From Anaerobiospirillum succiniciproducens DSM 6400 (GTDB lineage: Bacteria > Pseudomonadota > Gammaproteobacteria > Enterobacterales > Succinivibrionaceae): a stretch of DNA of 64,000 nt. The DNA is taken from contig NZ_KI519513.1 in the NCBI RefSeq assembly GCF_000482845.1, forward strand, positions 1,032-65,031, read 5' to 3'. The notes below the pieces were generated by a model. It was not told where the DNA came from. It saw only the letters and a program-made list of their open reading frames with translations, and made no database searches. Position 1 is the stretch's first letter, and every line of letters begins with the position of its first letter. Shown here in pieces: positions 39,723-49,155 of this stretch. The position numbers were made by a program, and so were the translations under genes.

Positions 39723-41126
39723 TTAGAATATTGGGGCTACAACGAAGCCTAATGCTACAGAGATGAAGATACACAGTATGCAAGGCAATAACATTGAGTG
39801 GTTGAAGATGAACTTACCAATCTTAGTAGTACCAGTGTCGTCCATCTGCACAGCACCTAACAGAGTTGGGTAAGTTGGCAGAATGAAGAGGCCTGATACA
39901 GCAGCGAATGAAGCAACTAAGATGTAAGCGAGATCTGGGTTAGCCTCAATGTTTAAAGCTACGATAATTACAGGAATCAGAGCCTTAGCAGTAGCTGCCT
40001 GTGAGTAGAGTAATGCTGAGATGAAGAACAGCACAACTGACAGAACTGCTGGATACTCGGCAACGATATCCTTTGAGAAGTCCTGAAGCTGAGCAGAGTA
40101 GCCAGCAACGAAGGTGTTACCAAGCCATGCTACACCGAGTACGCAGATACATGCTGTCATACCTGACTTGAAGGTTGGGGTATCAGCAAGTTCGCCAGTG
40201 TTCAGTTTGCACTTGATAACAATGAATGTTGCAATCAAGAGCATGAATGACATGATAGCGCCGTCACGAGCTAACTTCAGAGGCTCAAGCACGGTTAACA
40301 GAGCAGCAGAGATTGCAGAACCACCGTCAGCAACGTTAGCCTGTAAATACTGAGTGAATGGTACACGGATAACGTCAGAGATGAAGGTTGCATACAGAAC
40401 TACGCACAGCACGCCAGTTAAGAAGATCATAACTGCAGACTTAGCAGAAGCTGGGAGCTCTGGCTTTTCGTGAGAAACTGGAGCAATTAAGCCTTTATTA
40501 ACACGCTCAAGGTACTCAGGATCCTCATCAAGCTTACCCTTGTTAAAGAAGGTAGACATGATGAAAGCTGCAATCATACAGCCTAAGTAGGTGGTTACTA
40601 ACCAAACACCTAACAGAGCTGGGTAAGACCAGCCAAATGGCTCAAGCACGCCAGTCATATAAACTACAGCTGCAGATACAGGGGATGCAGTAATAGCAAC
40701 CTGACCTGAAACAACTGCCATTGACAGAGGGCCAGCTGGCTTAATATTCTGCTCCTTAGCAACTTCTACGATAACTGGGATCATTGCAAAAGCAGTGTGA
40801 CCAGTACCAGCTAAGATGGTTAATACGTAGGTAACAGTTGGAGCTAAGTAGTTAATGTGCTTAGGATTGTTTCTTAATATCTTTTCAGCAATACGAACCA
40901 TGTAATCGAGACCACCTGCCTTTTGCAGAGCAGTAATAGCAGCGATTACGGACATGATGATGAGAATAACGTCGGTTGGGATGGCACCAGCGCTCATGCC
41001 TAAAAATACGGTCAGAACGATAACACCAAGACCACCGGTATAGCCGATAGCCATACCACCGAGGCGGATACCCATAAAGATCACGCCAAAGAGCACCAAG
41101 AGGCGCAGTATAAGCATAATATCCAT
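39723..41126 (-). CDS. dcuA: Anaerobic C4-dicarboxylate transporter DcuA
   Basis: Inner-membrane exchanger or uptake carrier for aspartate, fumarate, malate and succinate in anaerobic metabolism. The 467-residue protein is DcuA-like rather than DcuB-like along its length: GGLGVIVL, DVILIIMSVIAAI, ILAGTGHTAFAMIPVI, VVSGQVAITASPVSAAVVYM, SALLYSQAATAKALIPV, and LPTYPTLLGAVQMDDTGTT. AGGAG sits 5 nt before the ATG. It follows aspA by about 510 nt in the same orientation, as in the E. coli aspA-dcuA pair. Together they import aspartate, release fumarate plus ammonia, and can export succinate after fumarate reduction. Confidence 0.95.
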   Translation of the reverse strand: MDIMLILRLLVLFGVIFMGIRLGGMAIGYTGGLGVIVLTVFLGMSAGAIPTDVILIIMSVIAAITALQKAGGLDYMVRIAEKILRNNPKHINYLAPTVTYVLTILAGTGHTAFAMIPVIVEVAKEQNIKPAGPLSMAVVSGQVAITASPVSAAVVYMTGVLEPFGWSYPALLGVWLVTTYLGCMIAAFIMSTFFNKGKLDEDPEYLERVNKGLIAPVSHEKPELPASAKSAVMIFLTGVLCVVLYATFISDVIRVPFTQYLQANVADGGSAISAALLTVLEPLKLARDGAIMSFMLLIATFIVIKCKLNTGELADTPTFKSGMTACICVLGVAWLGNTFVAGYSAQLQDFSKDIVAEYPAVLSVVLFFISALLYSQAATAKALIPVIIVALNIEANPDLAYILVASFAAVSGLFILPTYPTLLGAVQMDDTGTTKIGKFIFNHSMLLPCILCIFISVALGFVVAPIF

Positions 41127-41635
41127 TGTATCTCCTTATGCCCCAAAGGGCAGAGCCTCTATCAATTATGTAGCCTAGCAAAGACAACAAAACCCCTACC
41201 CCAGTTTTCTCAAACTTAGGCTCGGTTAATTGAGTGTTTAGCTTGGTAGAAACTTTAGTTACTTCACACCACTGACATGCTGCCAATAAAATCTGTTCAG
41301 CACATTTGTGTAACTAAGTTTTCATCCTACAAGAACATGTCTTAAAGAGAAATCAATAGAAGCAATTTAGGATAAGTAACCATACTGGTTACAAGATGAA
41401 CAAGTCACAATAACTCATACACAACGATTGCCAAAAGCCTAATGCAAGATACATGTATATATTTGTCTTTTGCAAACAGCAAACTGCACCTTTCTCAAGG
41501 TGCAGCACTCCCTAGACCCTTGACCCTGTTGCAAAAGCAACAGGGCAAGAGGGCAAATGCCAGTGGTGAGTGAGATTATTCTTTTGGCAAAGGCTGTCAC
41601 ATTAAATAAAGTTATGATTGTGACAGCGAAGGCTC
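41127..41635 (-). repeat. aspA-dcuA spacer with three hairpins
   Basis: No gene. In transcription order there are three stems: GCTGTCAC/GTGACAGC (41593-41627, starting 8 nt after aspA), CCCTGTTGC/GCAACAGGG (41524-41545, perfect), and CTGCACCTT/AAGGTGCAG (41484-41505, perfect). None has a proper T-run, so partial termination or mRNA processing between the genes is more likely than full termination. Confidence 0.7.
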
Positions 41636-43057
41636 TTACTTCTTAGCGAAGTGAGCACGGCTCTCTGCTGAGAGGTTTGACTTAAGCATGTTAGAAGGAG
41701 TTAAGAGCTCATCTAACTGCTCTTCAGTCAGTAAGTTGCGCTCTAAAGCAACTTCACGTACACGCTTGCCAGTTAATAAAGCTTCCTTAGCGATAGAAGC
41801 GGAGTTCTCGTAGCCGATGTATGGGTTTAATGCGGTAACGATACCGATTGAGCCTAAAACAAAGTCTAAGCACTGCTTCTCGTTAGCGGTAATGCCATCA
41901 ACGCACTTCTCAGCTAAGGTACGGCAAGCCTTATCTAACATCTTGATAGACTTGAATACTTCGTAAGCAATAGCTGGCTCCATTACGTTGAGCTGTAACT
42001 GACCTGCCTCAGCGGCGAAGTTAACAGCAACGTCAGCACCGATTACGTGGTAGCAAACCTGGTTAACAACCTCAGGGATAACTGGGTTTACCTTACCTGG
42101 CATAATGGATGAGCCTGGCTGCATCTTAGGTAAGTTGATCTCGTTGAGACCGCAGCGTGGGCCTGAGCCTAATAAACGCAGGTCGTTACAGGTCTTGGAG
42201 AGCTTAACAGCCATACGCTTTAAGGTGCCCATTACGTGTACGTAACCAGAGCAATCTGGGGTAGCAGCAACTAAGTCAGCGCAGGACTTGAAGTCGTCGC
42301 CAGTGATCTCACGTAAGTGCTTTACAACAACCTTAGGGAAATCTGGGTGAGCGTTAATACCAGTACCGATAGCAGTACCACCGAGGTTAACCTCGAGCAT
42401 TAACTTACGGGCTTCCTCAAGACGCTCTAAGTCTTCGTCGAGCATGGTTACAAAAGCGTGGAATTCCTGACCTAAGGTCATTGGAACAGCGTCTTGTAAC
42501 TGGGTACGACCCATCTTGATTACGTCCTTGAACTCTTCTGCCTTCTTAGCAAAGGAGTCACGCAGAAGCTTGATAGACTCGAACAGGGTGCCGATGTCGT
42601 CGTAAGTAGCAATCTTAATTGCTGATGGATAAGAGTCGTTGGTTGACTGTGAGAGGTTGACGTGATCGTTTGGATGTAAGAACTTGTACTCGCCCTTCTG
42701 GTGACCCATCATGGTCAGACCAACGTTAGCAATAACTTCGTTGGTGTTCATGTTGGTGGAAGTACCAGCGCCGCCCTGGAGCATGTCAACTACGAACTGG
42801 TCGTTGTACTTACCAGTTAAGATCTCGTCACAAGCCTTAACGATGTAATCGCACTTCTCTTGATCAAGAAGCTTTAACTCGCAGTTTGCTAAAGCACAAG
42901 CCTTCTTTACCTTAGCGTAACCGTAGATGAATGAAGGATAGTCACAAAGATGTTCACCAGTGATGTCAAAGTTCTGCTTTGCACGGAAAGTCTGAACACC
43001 GTAGAAAACGTCGTCAGCAATTTCCAACTCACCAATGAAATCGTGCTCTAAACGCAT
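41636..43057 (-). CDS. aspA: Aspartate ammonia-lyase
   Basis: Cleaves L-aspartate to fumarate and ammonium, feeding fumarate respiration and succinate formation. The 473-residue protein belongs to the fumarase/aspartase family, with GTSTNMNTNEVIAN, HPNDHVNLSQSTND, GRTQLQDAVPMTLGQEF and the signature GSSIMPGKVNP (about residues 318-328, with the catalytic Ser loop). The whole length follows E. coli AspA (478), including GPRCGLNEINLP and AAEAGQLQLNVMEP. I start at the ATG at 43057 with GGGGG 8 nt upstream; the longer frame adds 14 unsupported residues. The partner dcuA lies downstream. Confidence 0.95.
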   Translation of the reverse strand: MRLEHDFIGELEIADDVFYGVQTFRAKQNFDITGEHLCDYPSFIYGYAKVKKACALANCELKLLDQEKCDYIVKACDEILTGKYNDQFVVDMLQGGAGTSTNMNTNEVIANVGLTMMGHQKGEYKFLHPNDHVNLSQSTNDSYPSAIKIATYDDIGTLFESIKLLRDSFAKKAEEFKDVIKMGRTQLQDAVPMTLGQEFHAFVTMLDEDLERLEEARKLMLEVNLGGTAIGTGINAHPDFPKVVVKHLREITGDDFKSCADLVAATPDCSGYVHVMGTLKRMAVKLSKTCNDLRLLGSGPRCGLNEINLPKMQPGSSIMPGKVNPVIPEVVNQVCYHVIGADVAVNFAAEAGQLQLNVMEPAIAYEVFKSIKMLDKACRTLAEKCVDGITANEKQCLDFVLGSIGIVTALNPYIGYENSASIAKEALLTGKRVREVALERNLLTEEQLDELLTPSNMLKSNLSAESRAHFAKK

Positions 43058-45048
43058 TTTAAAACCCCCAATAGAAAATTGAACTCTGCTAAGTTGCAAC
43101 AGCTAAAAGTCATTGAGCTCCTCTTTTGAGGTTGCTTAATGAAAGCGCAAACAAATCAATTTGAGTCAAAGATGAACTCATAAACTTTGCAGAGCCGCTC
43201 CACCTACTGATTTAAAGAAAAGTTACAATCACATGGTGATTGGCCAGATAGGTAAAGCTGATACAAACCGTCCCCATCTCAATGTCTTACAACCTTAAAC
43301 ACTTAAGATTAAAGTCATCTTTAAGCTCTAACTGCACTACATACTTAACAGTTGCTAAATACATTTAAGTTGATGCAAAGCATCTGGTCACTTAAGTAGC
43401 AAGTCATCGCTTGTGAAGACATTTACATGGTAATCACTTTGCTGGTGCATTTTGCCAAAATCGATCAAAAGTGTGAAACAAAGACCAAATTACAGCCATT
43501 AAACCAAATACAGATCACAAATCTGATAGAAAAACACCACTTCCCACAAAAATAATTTGCCCTAGCTATACTTTTATGCATATAGCAAATTACTAATCAA
43601 AACATGGCCAACAAGTCCGATAGATATAGGGTTTGCACTATTATGGTGCTACATTTTTGCCCAATTTGATGATTCAAATTCAACATCATTTTGTGATGCA
43701 ATAATCTTTCTTTAAGACAACTTGGGTTTACTTGCCATCACGAAGCAATTTTTGCGATCTCAACAAAGCCAGCTAAATCAAATCCTAGCGGCCTTAACTA
43801 AGTTACGTGTCTATTACGACGACTATCTTAAGAACATGTAAGATCTGTAGTTTTTGATAAATCGTTATCAACTACACCACTTTTAAGTGTTCTATTTTGG
43901 TGCAATAACAACACAAATCGCTTATATATGCACTTGTATACTTGTCCAACAAGTTAAGCACGAGATCACCACTTAAGTAGCAAATAGAACTCACTTTTTT
44001 AAAGATCAGAGTCCCCTATCTTTTCAAAGATCACACGCTAAGATCATAGGCTCTGATCCTGGCCTCAAACCTAGGAGCAATTAACAGTTTAAGCCACTTT
44101 CTATAGACCACTAACAACTCCATCTCTTGCTCACTGCATACCGTGAATGCTGTTCTACTTGTAATTAGCATTCATGCTCACTGATCTTCTCACTCATGTT
44201 TTAGATCTTTTTGTTCTTTGCTCTGTGCTCTTTGTAAGACTCGCCTCATCGCTACTACCTTAGCTGTTCAAGGAACCTGCTTTCTGTAGCCTGTTCTAAT
44301 CAATGGTGCTATTAAGCTTCGCTCTGCTAGTGTCGATCCCTTCTTTTCAGCCAATACTTTTATCTTGCAAAAGTGCGTGATCTTATCTTTTTAAAGCTTT
44401 GATATTTTTAAGATCACCGATGTTAGTGCTCACTCGTATTATTGCAGCTACACTGTTTTGACTTTATTTAGCTACTCTTGTGCTATTGAAACTGTTAGAA
44501 GCGGCTATTCATTTTTAAGATGAGATACCTTGCTGCTGTTTTTTTTATATGTGAATGTAGCTCATAAAGCTTATGAGGATCATGAGAACGATCTGAGCTC
44601 AGCATAAGAGTTTGGACGGTTTTGATCTTATTAATTATGACTTTGGCAAGCTTTGGCTATCTGTACTAAGAGCAATTAAGAAGACGGCTGCAAGTCTATT
44701 TAGCTGCATGAGTCTATCTTGAGCTAATAGACCGCTCCTCGGTCAATTTTGGTCTAGTTGATATTAAGTTGTTAGTGGCGGGAATGGATACGAGCTGTTT
44801 TGCTGTTGATTGTGTTTTAGTTTGAGCTGATGGTTTTAATTGAAAATTAATGCCTTGAACGAAATCAGATACTGTACGGTAGCTACATGCAACTTTGTGA
44901 AGTCTAACAAGCTTTGGCAACTCATTTTATTTGAGGCGCTCAATGCGCTTTTATTCTCACAAGAATTAAAGTACATTAGATAGAGTGTGCTTTAAGCAAT
45001 CATGCTTAAGGTACCAACTTAGCTAGCTTTATCTTGCGGACAGACACT
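43058..45048. other. 2-kb gene-free region upstream of aspA
   Basis: No gene recognised. AT-rich with many AGATCA and TTAAG strings. A palindrome AATTTGA-TGAT-TCAAATT near 43664-43681 is FNR-like in flavour but its spacing is wrong. The minus-strand frame at 44714-44920 has no support. Confidence 0.5.
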
Positions 45049-45594
45049 ATGGGATTCATTCACCTGATCCAATCGCTCACGCGGCATCGTTTAGTTTGGA
45101 TTTTGCTGTTTTTACTGGGAGTTGTATTAGAAGGCTGTGGCCTGTACTTTCAGTATGGCTTACGCATGGATCCTTGCGTTTATTGTGTCTATGAAAGAGC
45201 TTTCTACATGAGCTTCATCATTGCAGGCTTAGTAGGCTTTCTCTATCCAAACTTCTTCTTGTTCCGACAGCTAGCCACCTTAACTTTCCTCACAGGCTCT
45301 GCAGGTGGTCTGTACGTGGCTTTTGAACACCTTACCTCTGTATACCAAACTGGTTTTGGTGCTACTTGCAAGCTTAAGGCAAGCTACCCATCCTTTATGC
45401 CACTAGATGAGTGGCTGCCATGGATGTTTTCTCCAACCGCGAGCTGCTCACCTCTTGGTTGGGAGCTCTTTGGCTTTAGTATGCCTGAGTGGATCTTTGT
45501 ATCCTTTGCTACTGGTTTAGTGGTTGCCTCACTCTTCTTACTCTCAGAGTTCTTTAAACGCAAGCGCAACAACTACACCAACTTCTACAGATAG
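45049..45594 (+). CDS. dsbB: Disulfide bond formation protein DsbB
   Basis: Inner-membrane quinone reductase that reoxidises DsbA. The 181-residue protein has four hydrophobic segments, the first periplasmic cysteine pair CVYC (Cys43 and Cys46) and a second pair spaced like E. coli Cys104/Cys130 (CKLKAS ... ASCSPLGW). Arg39 before the first pair and the C-terminal basic KRKRNN are also family-like. I start at the ATG at 45049. The upstream TTG frame only adds five residues, and the Shine-Dalgarno is weak (GCGGA). In an anaerobe it probably passes electrons to menaquinone. No dsbA is in the window. Confidence 0.92.
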   Translation: MGFIHLIQSLTRHRLVWILLFLLGVVLEGCGLYFQYGLRMDPCVYCVYERAFYMSFIIAGLVGFLYPNFFLFRQLATLTFLTGSAGGLYVAFEHLTSVYQTGFGATCKLKASYPSFMPLDEWLPWMFSPTASCSPLGWELFGFSMPEWIFVSFATGLVVASLFLLSEFFKRKRNNYTNFYR

Positions 45595-45648
45595 AGAACA
45601 CATAGTTAAGCTTTTCCTAAGCTATAGTTCTAAGTCATATTTCTGCAT

Positions 45649-45680
45649 GACGCGGCTCCTTTAGGAGCCGTTGTCGTTTT
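45649..45680 (+). terminator. Terminator of dsbB
   Basis: CGGCTCCT-TT-AGGAGCCG hairpin, with outer GAC/GTC pairing and a following TTTTT. Confidence 0.85.
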
Positions 45681-45684
45681 TAGA

Positions 45685-45791
45685 CTATGCATGCGGGATA
45701 TAAGCCATATGCTATGCATGCGTGATATATGTTCTCAGCTATGCATGCTGGTATAACCTTTATGCTGTGCATGCTGGATCTAAGCTCTATG
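45685..45791. repeat. 27-bp degenerate tandem repeat, four copies
   Basis: Units begin at 45685, 45712, 45739 and 45765, each starting CTATGCATGC or CTGTGCATGC and ending near TATG. They diverge by several bases each. There is no spacer structure and no coding role. Confidence 0.8.
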
Positions 45792-46221
45792 CTTTGCGCT
45801 ATTAAATTGAGTGAATGGAGTGTGGTGTAGGTAAGGTGGATGTCATATGAGCCAGCATAACTGCGTGCTTGAGTTACAAACTGCAGCAAAGCTATTTTTG
45901 TATGGAACTTTCGGACTAATTTTGCGTCTATTTCTTCGTTAACCTTTGCTAAGGCTTATAATCAGAGGCCTGCTATGCTAACATGTATACCTACTTTTGC
46001 TTGTATGCATACAGTGCTCAAAAGTACGTAGCAACGCAATTAAGCACAGCTTTTGCGTGAGTGTTTTTTGGTAGTGTGGTTTACGAAGGTAGTGCTTTGT
46101 AAAATGCTGCAAAGATAAGCTGTTTCATGCTTGCAGAACTTATCTTATAGCGTGGCTTTAAGAGCTTAGCTATACATATGAAGCTGCAGCAATTAGTTTT
46201 TTAAGGACGGAAGTTTTAGGT

Positions 46222-47490
46222 ATGAGTGACTCAGTTGACTATGAGTTTATCGATGATCAAGACTCGCTTTTAGATGTCTGTGATCTTATCGACTCACTAG
46301 AGGAAGATGAGTACATTGGCCTAGATACTGAGTTCATGCGTATTACATGCTACTACCCAGATTTCTCCTTAATGCAGCTGTCCATTCGCGGACAAAACTA
46401 CCTCATTGACGTATGGATGCTTGAGGGCAATGTTCAGCCTATCATCGAGTCTTTATGTCACACCAAGGCTGTAGTTTTAGCCTTCTCCTGCTCAGAAGAC
46501 ATTGAGCTTTTAGCTCATGAAGCCCGCCGTATTAATTGCGATGTCATCCTGCCTAAGCGTATTTATGACATTCAGCTTTTAATGTCCTTTGCCGGACACT
46601 CTTATGGTCGTGGTTTAAACTTTGCGCTACAGCAATTTTTGGGCATAACCTTAGCTAAAGATTGCACCCGCTCTGACTGGAACCGCCGTCCTTTAACTAG
46701 TGGACAGCTTATCTACTCAGCTTTAGACGTTGAATACTTAGAAGAGCTCTTCCATGAGGTATGCAAGATTACTCCAAAGGAGAATTTTGAGTACTTCAAG
46801 GCCGAGATGGATTACATTCGCCAGTCCACCATTGACGAGCCAACTGAGGATGAAGCTTACTTATCCATTCCTGGTGCCGGCATGCTCAATGACAACGAGC
46901 TTAATGTTCTGTACCATCTAGCTAAAGAGCGTCAGCTCACTGCACAGATGGATAACGAGGCTTTAAATCGCGTTATTACCACTAAATCTATGTGGCAGTT
47001 AGCCCGCTACTTACCTCGCTCCAAGGTTGAACTTGAAAATCGTGGCGTTAAGTACGGCACTATTAGACAGTACGGCGATAACATCTTAAAGTGGTTAAAC
47101 TTTGCACGCAAAGCCCCGCGCTACGAGCATTTAACTATTCCTTACGATTACTACTCACATCGTAAGAGCATGCAAGAGAATCTTGATTGCCTTAAAAAGG
47201 CAGTAGCTGATGCAGTAGAACGTAATGGTCTGTGCCCACAGGTGCTCATTAAAAAGCAGCTGCTGAACGACTACTTTAGAGCTAAAGCTTTAGGCTACAC
47301 ACCGCTGCTGCAACAATCATGGCGCTTAGAGATTCTTGGCAAGATCGATATTCCTCTCGAGCCAATGAGCAAGATTGACGATGACAATGGCTATGGCGAT
47401 ATGCCATCCCCACGCTATGTCACCGACTACATCAAGCTTAACGATGTCAAATCACAAGATCATGCGGAAATGAACTCACCGCAAAGCTAA
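46222..47490 (+). CDS. rnd: Ribonuclease D
   Basis: 3'-5' exoribonuclease that trims tRNA 3' ends. The 422-residue protein has the DEDDy exonuclease domain: LDTEF (Asp35 and Glu37), the second motif with SCSEDIELL (about 93-101), and the third motif SALDVEYLEEL (about 172-182). An HRDC domain follows (about 215-295, with LNVLYHLAKERQ), and the C-terminal region is longer than in E. coli (375). The Shine-Dalgarno is unclear: GGACGG lies about 15 nt upstream and AGG almost touches the ATG, so expression may be low. A strong terminator follows directly. Confidence 0.92.
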   Translation: MSDSVDYEFIDDQDSLLDVCDLIDSLEEDEYIGLDTEFMRITCYYPDFSLMQLSIRGQNYLIDVWMLEGNVQPIIESLCHTKAVVLAFSCSEDIELLAHEARRINCDVILPKRIYDIQLLMSFAGHSYGRGLNFALQQFLGITLAKDCTRSDWNRRPLTSGQLIYSALDVEYLEELFHEVCKITPKENFEYFKAEMDYIRQSTIDEPTEDEAYLSIPGAGMLNDNELNVLYHLAKERQLTAQMDNEALNRVITTKSMWQLARYLPRSKVELENRGVKYGTIRQYGDNILKWLNFARKAPRYEHLTIPYDYYSHRKSMQENLDCLKKAVADAVERNGLCPQVLIKKQLLNDYFRAKALGYTPLLQQSWRLEILGKIDIPLEPMSKIDDDNGYGDMPSPRYVTDYIKLNDVKSQDHAEMNSPQS

Positions 47491-47496
47491 AGCGAG

Positions 47497-47530
47497 ACTA
47501 AAAAGGCCAGCAAATGCTGGCCTTTTTAGT
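47497..47530. terminator. Bidirectional terminator of rnd (and rlmJ)
   Basis: A 16-bp perfect stem with a two-base loop: ACTAAAAAGGCCAGCA and its complement, with T/A tracts in both directions. Confidence 0.95.
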
Positions 47531-47589
47531 CTGTGCTCTATACAAGAGCCACATACTATCTCTTTAATGCTATGCGCCACTTGCTAGCG

Positions 47590-47746
47590 CCTTTGATAGC
47601 AAGCTTCAATTCACCCTGCCATACCTTTGATAGCACGCTTACATTAGCCTTGCTTGCCATACCTTTGATAGCAAGTACCATTCACCCTGCTTGCCATGCC
47701 TTTGATAGCAAGTACCATTCGCCTTGCTTACCATACCTTTGATAGC
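47590..47746. repeat. 37-bp degenerate tandem repeat, about four to five copies
   Basis: TTTGATAGC recurs at 47592, 47626, 47664, 47701 and 47738, with unit spacing 34, 38, 37 and 37. Several units carry AGCAAG and CTTGC arms that could pair within the unit. Confidence 0.85.
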
Positions 47747-47829
47747 GCTAATCACTATGCCTGGTGGTTGGTGGCTGTGAGCTAGAGTCTTGAGAGCAGT
47801 TAACAGGATGTGATTATTTTTTTTGTGTG

Positions 47830-48687
47830 TTACTGCTTTTCAACCAGGATTTCGAGCTTGGCACTACCTGTTTCTGCATCTGCGAGTACATTGTAGAGCT
47901 CGTCTACTACACCTTCTAAAGCATCGTAGAGCTTAAATGGATAGTTAACGATGAGCATACCGCTACCGCACATGCCAAAGTCTTCTTTTTGCTCGCTGAC
48001 GCAAAGCTCAACTTGCAGCAATGGACGGTTTAAACGACGCATGGCGTGCACTAAGTTCTTAGAGTGATCATTCATGCGAGCTAAGACTGGATACCACACG
48101 GCATAGATGCCCTGCTCGAATCTGCCTAAACCTTTCTTTACGGCCTCAACAGTCTGACGATACTCTTGCTCTTTTTCGTATGGCGGGTCAATTAAGATTA
48201 AGCCACGGCGCTTAATTGGTGGCAGCAGCGCATTGATAGTATCTAAGCACTGACGCAGCTCTACACGCACATTACGCTTACGCTTAAAGATCTGCAACAG
48301 ACGCTCAAACTCACTTGGATGAGTATCATTTAAGAAGATGCTATCTGAGCTTCTTGAAAGAGCATACTCAAAGTATGGAGAGCCTGGGTACATATGACCC
48401 TTGTTAGCATCTACCTCTTCTTGAGCCTTAGCTACTACTTCATAAAACTCAGGTACTAGCTTTTGAAGACGCTCATTGTCTTTAATCAATTCCCAGCCAG
48501 TGTTGTACTCATTGTTCTTGCGGGCAAAACCTGAGTTTAGATCATAAAGGCCTGAACCTGCGTGGGTATCTACCACGGTAAATGGCTTGTCCTTCTCAAG
48601 TAAGGAACGCATGATGAGACAAACAGTCATGTGCTTAAGCACATCTGCGTGATTGCCAGCGTGAAAGCCGTGACGATAACTGAGCAT
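47830..48687 (-). CDS. rlmJ: 23S rRNA (adenine-2030-N6)-methyltransferase RlmJ
   Basis: SAM-dependent methyltransferase that modifies A2030 of 23S rRNA. The 285-residue protein opens with MLSYRHGFHAGNHADVLKH, the highly conserved RlmJ N-terminus, has VDTHAGSGLYDL (SAM-binding motif I, about residues 40-51) and the catalytic DPPYE motif (about residue 165). Length matches E. coli RlmJ (280). I start at the ATG at 48687 with GGGAG 6 nt upstream; the longer frame starts at a TTG. Single gene, convergent with rnd. Confidence 0.95.
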   Translation of the reverse strand: MLSYRHGFHAGNHADVLKHMTVCLIMRSLLEKDKPFTVVDTHAGSGLYDLNSGFARKNNEYNTGWELIKDNERLQKLVPEFYEVVAKAQEEVDANKGHMYPGSPYFEYALSRSSDSIFLNDTHPSEFERLLQIFKRKRNVRVELRQCLDTINALLPPIKRRGLILIDPPYEKEQEYRQTVEAVKKGLGRFEQGIYAVWYPVLARMNDHSKNLVHAMRRLNRPLLQVELCVSEQKEDFGMCGSGMLIVNYPFKLYDALEGVVDELYNVLADAETGSAKLEILVEKQ

Positions 48688-49140
48688 CAAAATCTCCCAA
48701 ATCAACCATACTGTGCTTACTTATCCATGCCAAATATAGTGCAATGTTGCACCATACCTTGAGATCGCAAAAAAGAGTCACCATATATAAAAACAAGCGA
48801 CTTGCTAAAGATTAGCATGAGATAGCAAACAAGCGGTGCATAGTTTAACAAACTATGGCTTACAAAAGCCATTTAACCGCAAGGTTCTTTTGTTTAGCTA
48901 GACCATTTTTATTAAAGTGTACGCTTAATTTAGTTAATAGCCTAAGCTCAAGCTAAGTTTTATTCGCTAAACTCAAAAACAAGTCGATAGCACTACTAGA
49001 TGTAGTTGATTGAACGAGACTGCAAGCTAACAGTTAAGTTGCTTAACAAAGTACTTAAGAAAATGAGTTGGTTAAGCCCTCTTTTACGGCAAACTAATGA
49101 AATGATAGAGATCACACTCTAATTGGGTCTTTGCACCAAA
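48688..49140. other. rlmJ-IS spacer
   Basis: No gene; AT-rich. It ends at the left inverted repeat of the insertion sequence. Confidence 0.5.
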
Positions 49141-49155
49141 ATGTTCTTTAAAAAA

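Larger units (their letters stand above)
45595..46221. other. dsbB-rnd spacer
   Basis: Contains the dsbB terminator (45649-45680) and a 27-bp degenerate tandem array (45685-45791). No gene. Confidence 0.6.
47491..47829. other. rnd-rlmJ convergent spacer
   Basis: Contains the bidirectional terminator (47497-47530) and a 37-bp degenerate tandem array (47590-47746). The 69-codon plus frame across the array is not a gene. Confidence 0.6.

Noticed and set aside
40885-41286. 133-codon minus-strand frame overlapping the dcuA start
   Set aside because: Shadow frame of dcuA; the composition (Tyr/Arg-rich) is that of an out-of-frame translation.
43664-43681. FNR box upstream of aspA
   Set aside because: The palindrome AATTTGA-TGAT-TCAAATT has half-sites closer than the FNR consensus TTGAT-N4-ATCAA and is more than 600 bp from the aspA start.
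47590-47746. CRISPR-like repeat array after rnd
   Set aside because: The 34-38-bp period reflects whole repeated units; the parts between TTTGATAGC copies are themselves repeated, and no cas genes are present.
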